A DNA stretch of 64,000 nt from Ochotona curzoniae (Eukaryota > Chordata > Mammalia > Lagomorpha > Ochotonidae). Each line of letters begins with the position of its first letter. Positions within the stretch are counted from its first letter, which is position 1. The position numbers were made by a program, and so were the translations under genes. Below are positions 56,816 to 64,000 of this stretch, piece by piece. The notes under the pieces were generated by a model that saw only the letters and a list, made by a program, of their open reading frames with translations, did not search any database and was not told the DNA's origin. The stretch lies in contig NW_024465751.1 in the NCBI RefSeq assembly GCF_017591425.1, positions 9,300,001 to 9,364,000 of the forward strand. Direction: 5' to 3'.

Positions 56816-59767
56816 TTTTTTTTAATGTATAATCTATTTTTTTTTTATTAACTACATTGCATTATGTGACACAGTTTCCTAGGCTCTGGGATTCCCCCAA
56901 CCCCTCCCTGTGCCCTCCCCCCATGGTGGATTCCTCCACCTTGTTGCAGTATTACAGTTCAAATTCAGTCATGATTCTTTCTTTGCAAACATATACCAAG
57001 CACAGAGTTCAGCATCTTTTTGTCCAGATAAATTCAACGGTTTCTTGGGGAGACCATCCCTGGTCTGAAAGTAGAGCTGACAGAATATCATTCCGATCAA
57101 TTTAAAGCCACAACATAACATCAACAACAATTCACAACATTATGGAATTAATTGACATGATATCGAGTAACCAACATGTTAAAAAAAAAAAAGTGCAAGT
57201 TCTTAACTACTTCATTGACATTTCAATTTTAGTTTTATATACAGAACTGGCTGCTATACACCTTAAAATGGCTATAGGGTACTATTTAGCTGCCTCGTGT
57301 CTATTTTCATTTTAGTATTTAGCAGTTCATAGTGTTGAAGCATAATTTTTACTGAACTTGGTGGATTTTGGGATAGTCCATGTTGGCTTATAACTCTACC
57401 AAGGCATATGTCAACAGTTGAGGTGCAGAACAGTTTTAGGAGGGGTGTGCAGAGAAATTTTTAATACCCTAGTGATGAGTAACTAATTTTTGTGTCCTAC
57501 CTAGCAAGCTATATGTGAATCCATGCTGACCATTTCCTGTCTGGTTCTAAGCTTTCCTTGTTGTTCTTTTTCTAATTTTTTTTGTTTGCTTTTGGGTGGG
57601 GGGGGGGCTCTGGAGCAACCCTAATGGTCATTTTTTTAAAGATTTATTTATTTATTGGAAAGTCAGATATACAGAGAGGAGGAGAGACAGAGAGGAAGAT
57701 CTTCTGTCCGGTGATTCAAACCCCAAGTGACCACAATGGCCAATGCTATGCCAATCCGAAGCCAGGATCCAGGAACTTCTTCCAGGTATCCCACACGGGT
57801 GCAGGGTCTCAAAGCTTTGGGCCATCCTCGACTGCTTTCTCAGGCCACAAGCAGGGAGCTGGATGGGAAGTGGGGCTGACGGAATTAGAACCAGCGCCCA
57901 TATAGGATTCCGGCGCATTCAAGGCGAGGACTTTAGCAGCTAGGCCACGCCACCGGGCCCAACCCTAATGGTCATTGCAAGAGAGGGTGGGGATCCAATG
58001 TTGAAACTAACTAAGGACCAGAGAAAGCTCCTCTCCCTAGTCCCGAAGGAAGCTTACTGTGCTTCTGTTTCTGCGGACTGCTGATGGCTCCTGGCTGTTG
58101 TTCTGATGACCTTGGATCCTGCAAGGAAGGATTTGGGCTTCTTCCATCCCATGTGGTAGATCCAAACGAAGGTGGGTGACCTCAGAGTTCTCTGCCTCTG
58201 AAGGCACTCCAATTCCCCGTGGTCTGCTTGGCAGTTGGAATGTAGTCCTTGGTGCCCATACTGATAGTCCTTGGTGAGGATCCGGGAGTCTCCAGGGTTG
58301 GGATACATGCCTCCTCCTGTCCACCTGCTCCACTCTGGGGTCCCCCCTGCTCTGTGCATATGACCTCCTGTTAAGAGGTTGTCAGAGTCGCTCTTGATTT
58401 CCCCTATATGTCTTTGTAGTTTTACTATTGTCTAATGCTGATTTGAGTCTGTTGTCTATGAGTTACCTGTTATGTTCCTGATAGGTTATACTTCACGTCT
58501 TTCTCACACATTCTAAGGGGATGGAAGATTTCTCTGCTCTCCCGCCCCATTTCTGAGTAGCTTAGGGTCTTAAAAGTATATTAGTTTTTACAATTCTTTG
58601 ATGTAGCTCATAAGCAGTCTGACTGACATTGATTGTTCGTTCATTGGTTATATCACAGTATCTTATTGCATGAGATACAGGCTGTTTGGGGTTGGAATAA
58701 TATTACACTTTACAGGTACTGTTTTTCAGATTGACATCATTTCATCTTAAATTAAGGCAAACATGTGGTATCTAACCTTTTGGAATTGGCTCATTTCCCC
58801 TTAGCATAATGGTTGCCACTTGGGTCTACTTGGCCACAAAAAAAACTGCATTTCGTTTTTTTTTAATAGCTGAGTAGTACTTTGTGGAGTAAATGAACCA
58901 CAGCTTTCTTATCCAGTCTTCTGTTGATGGGCATTTCAGGTGCTTTCAAGTTTTTGCAATTATTGATTGTGCTGCTATGAACGTGGGGGTGCATGTAAGT
59001 TTCTCGTAAAACAGGTGTTTTGGATATATTCCTAAGAGTGCTATTGCTGGATCATATGGTATGCAGATTTTCAGTTGTTTGAGTGTTCTCCATACTGATC
59101 TCCATAGGGGCTGTACCAACCTGCAGTCCCACCAGCACTGGAGTAGGGTTCCCTTTTTCCTCACATCCTCACCAGTAAGTGTTGCTGGCGTTTTTTCGTA
59201 TGTGAGCCGTCCTTATTGGTGTTAGGTGGTATCTCATTGATGTCTTAATTTGGATTTCCCTTATTGCTAGGGAGCTTGAGCATTTTTTCATATGTTTGTT
59301 TGCCATTTGGGTTTGTTCCTTTGTGAAATGGCTGCCCATTTCCTGTGCCCATTTCTTGAGTGGTTTGTTTGTTTTGGTGTTTTGGTTGTTCTGGAGATCT
59401 TTGTATATTCTGGAGATTAGCCCCCTATCACCTATGCAGTGTGCAAAGATCTTCTCCCACTCTGTGGGTTGCTCTTTTACTTTGTTGATGGTTTCTCTTG
59501 CTGTGCAGAAGCTTCTTAGTTTGATGAAGTCCCATTTGTTTATTTTGATCATGATTGCTATTGCTTTTGGTGTCCTTTTTAGGAAGTCAGGACCTACCCC
59601 TAGATCTTGCATGGTATTTCCAACATTTTCTTTCAAAAATTTGAAGGTTTCTGGATGTAGGTTTAGGTCTTTTATCCATTTAGATTTGATCTTAGTGCCT
59701 GGAACTATGATTTCCCCCTGTTAACTTCCTATTTTCCAGGATGGTTCTGGCTAGTCGTGGTTTTTTG
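56816..59767 (-). mobile_element. 5'-truncated L1 with internal deletion, nested SINE and target-site duplication
   Basis: Read on the minus strand, this is the end of L1 ORF2. A C-terminal stretch ([20 protein letters not shown], then LLQCWWDCRLVQPLWRSVWR in another frame) is followed by a long 3' UTR and the terminal A-rich tail. At about 59725 the text jumps from the ARTILENRKL part to the [12 protein letters not shown] part, so roughly 250 bases are missing compared with an intact L1. Flanking AAAACAC-TAGTTTCT (56802-56815) and AAAACACCATAGTTTCT (59768-59784) mark the target duplication. A SINE is nested at 57632-57960. Confidence 0.88.
57632..57960 (-). mobile_element. Young C-type SINE nested in the L1 3' UTR
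   Basis: Reversed tail aaagatttatttatttattg, body caggccacaagcagggagct, reversed head taggccacgccaccgggccc. The 16-bp duplication AACCCTAATGGTCATT flanks it exactly (57617-57632 and 57961-57976). It is therefore younger than the L1 it interrupts. Confidence 0.93.
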
Positions 59768-59784
59768 AAAACACCATAGTTTCT

Positions 59785-60269
59785 CACGTCCATTACAAGA
59801 TGCACACATAGCACTTCATAGTCATACAGCTAGAGAGAGGGCAGGGAAACAATTTGGCCCAGACCAAATGGACAATATGAAGAAATAAAGGCATCAGACA
59901 TTTCAAGCAACACCCGAGAACCTGGGCTTGAGGTCCATCCGGCCCCTTCTGGTCTAGGCTTGGGACTTCTCTCAGGTCTCTAGGCCACAATGTCATGGTC
60001 AGTGAATTTAACCCTCTGAAGAAAAATGCAGTAGTAAATGCTAAAGCAAGGGTCCACCTGTGGCCTTAATTCCTTCTGTCTAGAAGAACACAAGCTGTTC
60101 AGAGAAAAACAGCAAGCACATACACAAACAGCCAAGCATCGGCAATCAGAACAGGAATACAGAATCTTGGAAGCTCCTTCACACTTCCTTCCCGTTGCTA
60201 TGCCCTATGAGTGCCTTTCATCCTCCCCTCTAGTGCTTTACATTAGTTTGCCTGGTTTTTGAACTTTAC
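59785..60269. other. Intergenic: unique sequence
   Basis: No gene or repeat was recognised between the truncated L1 and an older L1 relic. Confidence 0.35.
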
Positions 60270-60770
60270 AAAATGGGAATGAGATTGGCTCAACTCTGTG
60301 GACTAGTTTTTGTTGTTGTTCAACATAAGTTTTTGAAGTTCACCCACATTTCTGTGTTTTCTATTGTATACTTGCATTTTGTTTATTTGTGCTGCTTCCA
60401 GTACTGAACTGTATGCCCACAGCACAGGTTATGTATCTGTTTGACTCCTAATGAACATTTGTATAGTTTTCCATCTAGATTATTATGAAAATTCTTGTGA
60501 ACACATCTATGAGTATCTGTTTAATACTGGAATGAAACAGCCAAATTCTAGAATATATATACAATCAGCTTTACAGGTGGTATGAAAAATTTCTTCCAAA
60601 CTTGACATATCGCTCTTTTTTCCCACCAGCAGTGTATGAGTGTTCCAGTTACTCCCCTTCCCCAAAAACCATTGATGCTGTTTGCCACCTTCTGTACAGA
60701 TGTTCTGTTGGCTGAGAAGGGCTGTAACACCATAAAACAATGTTTTTAAAGTGCAAGTCACATCATGTCA
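60270..60770 (-). repeat. Ancient L1 3' region, antisense
   Basis: Phrases such as tacttgcattttgtttattt, ctccctaatgaacatttgta-like text and cccaccagcagtgtatgagt with gttccagttactccccttcc match reversed 3' parts of old L1 families. No open frame is left. Confidence 0.55.
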
Positions 60771-60816
60771 TTCCGCCACTAGTTTTTCTTCTCACTCAGG
60801 ATAAAACCCAACGCCT

Positions 60817-61151
60817 TGGGCCTGGTGCGGTAGCCTAGCGGCTAAAGTCCTCTCCTTACACACCTGGCATCCCATATGGGCACTGGTTCTAATCCTGATG
60901 GCCCCACTTCCCATCCAGTTCCCTGTTTGTGGCCTGGGAAAGCAGTCAAGGATAGCCCAAAGCCTTGGGACCCTGCACCCTTATGGGAGACCCAGAGGAT
61001 CCTGGCTCCTGGCTTTGTATAAGCTCAGCTCTGGTCATTGAAGCCACTTGGGGAATAAGTCAGTAGACAGAAGATTTTCCTCTCTGTCTCTCCTCCTCTC
61101 TGTGTATCTTTTACAATAAAAATAAATAAATCTTAAAAAAAAAAAAAAACA
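60817..61151 (+). mobile_element. Young C-type SINE, near-consensus
   Basis: Head ggcctggtgcggtagcctag, body cccatccagttccctgtttg, gtggcctgggaaagcagtca and ggcttggga-type words, tail caataaaaataaataaatct and 18 A. The RNA polymerase III A-box-like (tagcctagcgg) and B-box-like (ggttctaatcc) parts of the tRNA-derived head are visible. Confidence 0.9.
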
Positions 61152-62032
61152 CCTTAGCCCAATCTAAAAGGTCATGGTCTCCTCCAACTTACTCTCCATG
61201 CCCCCATCTACTATATTTCAGCCTCATTACGTTCAATCTAATGTTCAAAAATGCCTCAGTCATTTCTATATCAGAATCTTTGCATCTGCTCCTTACTATG
61301 CTTAGAGTGTTCTTTCAACAGGTGTTCCCATAACTGACTCCTTTCTCATCCCTATGTCAAAGAAACAGTACTAGAAGATCATTATAGCTTTTTCCTAGGA
61401 AGGATCCTTATTTTTCTCTGGACCTGCCCAAGTATCCATCATTACCTTTGGACAAGACACTCCATGAACCTTTAATAAATAGTTGTCAGGTAATTGAATA
61501 GAGTCAAAGGGCAAGGATTCATAGAAAGCATTCTAAAGGAAACTGTGGAATACTAAACACGTGGGGCTCCCTCCACGTCTGACCTGATAGAAGCAAAGCT
61601 CAGAAAGAAAAAAAAATACATTTCAGACAACCCCACAATCAACAGTTCAGGTGGGGTTCGAACCTGTGCTCAAGATTGCTAGTCCTAGTGCAATCTACTG
61701 CCTATGAACCCAGTGGACAAAGTCTTACACCATGTGAACCTCAAATTATCAAAGTCTGGACATTCGGATTGGCTTCGGCCTGCAGATGTCTTCCTTCATA
61801 CCATGAATTCTGATGAGAGAGAGTGAAGAACCTAGGCGTTCTCTGCCTTTTGTGATTCTGCCTTAATGGCTTGGCTAGGGGCTGTGTGAACCTCAGGCCT
61901 GATAGTCTACGTGACACCCGGCAGGACACCTGGCAGGTCACGTAGGCAGACCACTTCTCAGGAAGGAGGTACTCGGTATTTGATAAGATTCACAGCCCAA
62001 TAGCTCGTCGATTTGTACTTTTTGAAAGTTGC
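61152..62032. other. Intergenic: unique sequence
   Basis: No gene was recognised. The palindromic GGTTCGAACC at 61655-61664 resembles a tRNA B-box but no complete cloverleaf was found. Confidence 0.35.
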
Positions 62033-64000
62033 TTGTGGGTCAGAGAAGAAATTAAAGATGAGATAAAAAAATTCATGGAAACCAATGAAAACTCTGATAC
62101 AACATTCCAAAACTTGTGGGACACCGCCAAAGCAGTGCTACGAGGTAGATTCATCGCAATCGGAGCGCATGTCAAGGCCCAAGAAAGACGCCAAATACAG
62201 GAACTAACCTCACACCTCCAGGATCTGGAAAAACAGCAGCAGAAGAGTCCCACGCACAATAGGAAACAAGAAATCATCAAAACAAGGGAGGAGATAAACC
62301 AAATAGAAATCAAAAAAACTATACATAAAATCAACAAATCAAAAAGTTGGTTTTTTGAGAAAATAAACAAAATAGACACTCCACTGGCCCGATTGACCAA
62401 AAAAAAACAAGAGAAAGTGAGAATCAACAGCATTAAAGATGAAAAAGGCAACATAACAACAGACACTGCAATCATTAAGAAAATAATTAGAAATTACTAC
62501 AAAGAACTGTACTCCCACAAATTTGAGGACCACCAAGAAATAGAAAAGTTCTTGGACTCCCACCATTTACCAAAACTCAGTCCGGAGGCAACTGCAGAAT
62601 TAAATAAACCCATAACCGAGGTAGAGATTGAAACAGTCATCAAGGATCTCCCAACGAAAAAAAGCCCAGGCCCAGACGGCTTCACTACAGAATTCTACAA
62701 AACATTCCGAACAGAACTAACCCCAATCCTCTACAAGCTCTTCAAAACAATAGAGGAGGAAGCAACCCTCCCAAACTCATTCTATGAAGCCAACATCACC
62801 TTAATCCCAAAACCGGATAGAGAACCATCAGAGAAGGAAAACTACAGACCTATTTCTCTGATGAACATTGATGCTAAAATTCTCAACAAAATCCTAGCCA
62901 ATAGAATTCAAAAAATCATCAGACAGATCATTCATCCGGATCAAGTAGGATTCATCCCTGGAATGCAGGGATGGTTCAACATTCGGAAATCCATAAATGT
63001 TATAAACCATATCCAAAAACTGCAAAACAAGAACCACATAATAGTTTCAATAGATGCAGAAAAAGCTTTCGACAAAATCCAACACCTCTTCATGCTAAAA
63101 ACTCTAGCCAAAGTAGGCATAGATGGGAAAATCCACAACATAATTAAAGCAATTTATGAAAAACCCAACGCCAGTATCATACTGAATGGAGAAAAGCTAG
63201 AACCCTTCCCACTGAGATCTGGAACAAGACAAGGGTGCCCACTATCACCACTGCTATTCAACATAGTCCTAGAGGTACTTGCAGAGGCCATAAGACAAGA
63301 AAAAGAAATCAAAGGCATACGTATAGGAAACGAAGAAGTCAAGCTTTCACTATATGCAGATGACATAATCCTATACATAGAAAAACCAGGAGACTCAATA
63401 CAGAAACTGCTAGAACTTATACGAGAGTTTGGCAGAGTGGCGGGGTACAAAATTAACGAACGAAAATCAACAGCCATAGTGTATGCAAATAACACCAAGA
63501 TGGAAGAAGATCTAACCAACAGGATACCATTCAAAATAGCAGAGAGAAGTATGAAGTATTTGGGAATAAATCTAACCAAAAGTGTAGGAGACCTATTCGA
63601 AGAAAACTACAAACTATTTAAAAAGGAAATTGAACAAAACCTCAAAAGATGGAATAACATCCCGTGCTCCTGGATAGGCAAAATCAATATCATTAAAATG
63701 TCTATACTACCACAAGCAATATACATTTTCAACGCAATTCCAATCAAATTGCCCAAAACATTCTTCACGGAACTGGATACAATGATTCAACAGTTCATCT
63801 GGAAACACAAAAAACCACGAATAGCTAGAACCATCCTGAAAAATAAGAAATTAGCAGGGGGAATCACAATCCCGGACCTCTGGACATACTATAGAGCAGT
63901 GGTAATCAAAACAGCCTGGTACTGGCACAAAGACAGAAAGGAAGATCAATGGAATAGAATAGAAGCACCAAAAGGGAATCCACACAGATACAGCCAATTA
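62033..64000 (+). mobile_element. L1 element, ORF2 reading frame open to window edge
   Basis: From about 62033 one frame stays open for some 655 codons to the last base. It begins within ORF2 after the endonuclease region ([20 protein letters not shown]) and continues through [55 protein letters not shown], the catalytic-site motif YADDIILY of reverse transcriptase, and [15 protein letters not shown], to PHRYSQL at the edge. L1 ORF2p is the endonuclease and reverse transcriptase that copies L1 and SINE RNAs into the genome. No stop or frameshift was found. The 5' end looks truncated, because sequence left of about 62033 is not L1-like and no endonuclease domain is present. The 3' end is outside the window. 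Confidence 0.9.

Noticed and set aside
58037..58359. Two overlapping frames of about 100 codons on the minus strand
   Set aside because: They lie in the L1 3' UTR, have no recognised domain and follow from its base composition.
61990..63579. Several 60-160 codon open frames on the minus strand
   Set aside because: They are antisense shadows of the open L1 ORF2 frame on the plus strand.
1..64000. CRISPR arrays, bacterial operons, phage or plasmid features
   Set aside because: The introns, SINEs and L1s show that this is a mammalian chromosome. No regularly spaced short repeats with unique spacers were found.

Overview
The window is mammalian genomic DNA, almost certainly from a lagomorph and most likely a pika (Ochotona). 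It has GT-AG split genes, L1, L2, MIR and MaLR relics, and about two dozen copies of a tRNA-derived SINE. The youngest SINE copies open with a GCGGTAGCCTAGCGGCTAAAG-like head and end in AATAAATAAATCTTTAAAA plus poly(A), which is the C-SINE style of lagomorphs. The species call rests on that repeat and is inference.

Two protein-coding genes lie on the + strand. ANXA13 (annexin A13) occupies the left end. Eight exons between 400 and 17286 encode the last 255 residues (annexin repeats 2 to 4), and the 5' exons lie upstream of position 1. After about 25 kb without a recognisable gene comes KLHL38 (BTB-BACK-Kelch), three coding exons at 43028-44377, 47489-47594 and 48899-49197, which give a complete 584-residue protein. 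The order and shared orientation match the human 8q24.13 neighbours ANXA13 and KLHL38, with FBXO32 expected beyond the right end. The two genes have unrelated jobs (epithelial membrane binding and a muscle-type Cullin-3 adaptor), and nothing here suggests they are co-regulated.

The rest is introns and intergenic DNA shaped by retrotransposition. There is a SINE cluster in the last ANXA13 intron. There is a 5'-truncated L1 (minus strand, 56816-59767) with a nested SINE, both with recognisable target-site duplications. A second L1 at the right edge has an uninterrupted ORF2 reading frame from about 62033 to the window end. MST/MLT-type LTR relics are also present.

The most unusual item is a roughly 2.1 kb composite element at 20078-22158. 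It has about 1.4 kb of diverged GC-rich tandem units, then a conserved 3' domain and an A-rich tail, flanked by a 13-bp near-perfect target-site duplication. Three further 5'-truncated or deleted copies (13703-14525 minus, 35749-36163 plus, 55898-55990 plus) show it is a dispersed family. I could not assign it to a named family from memory.
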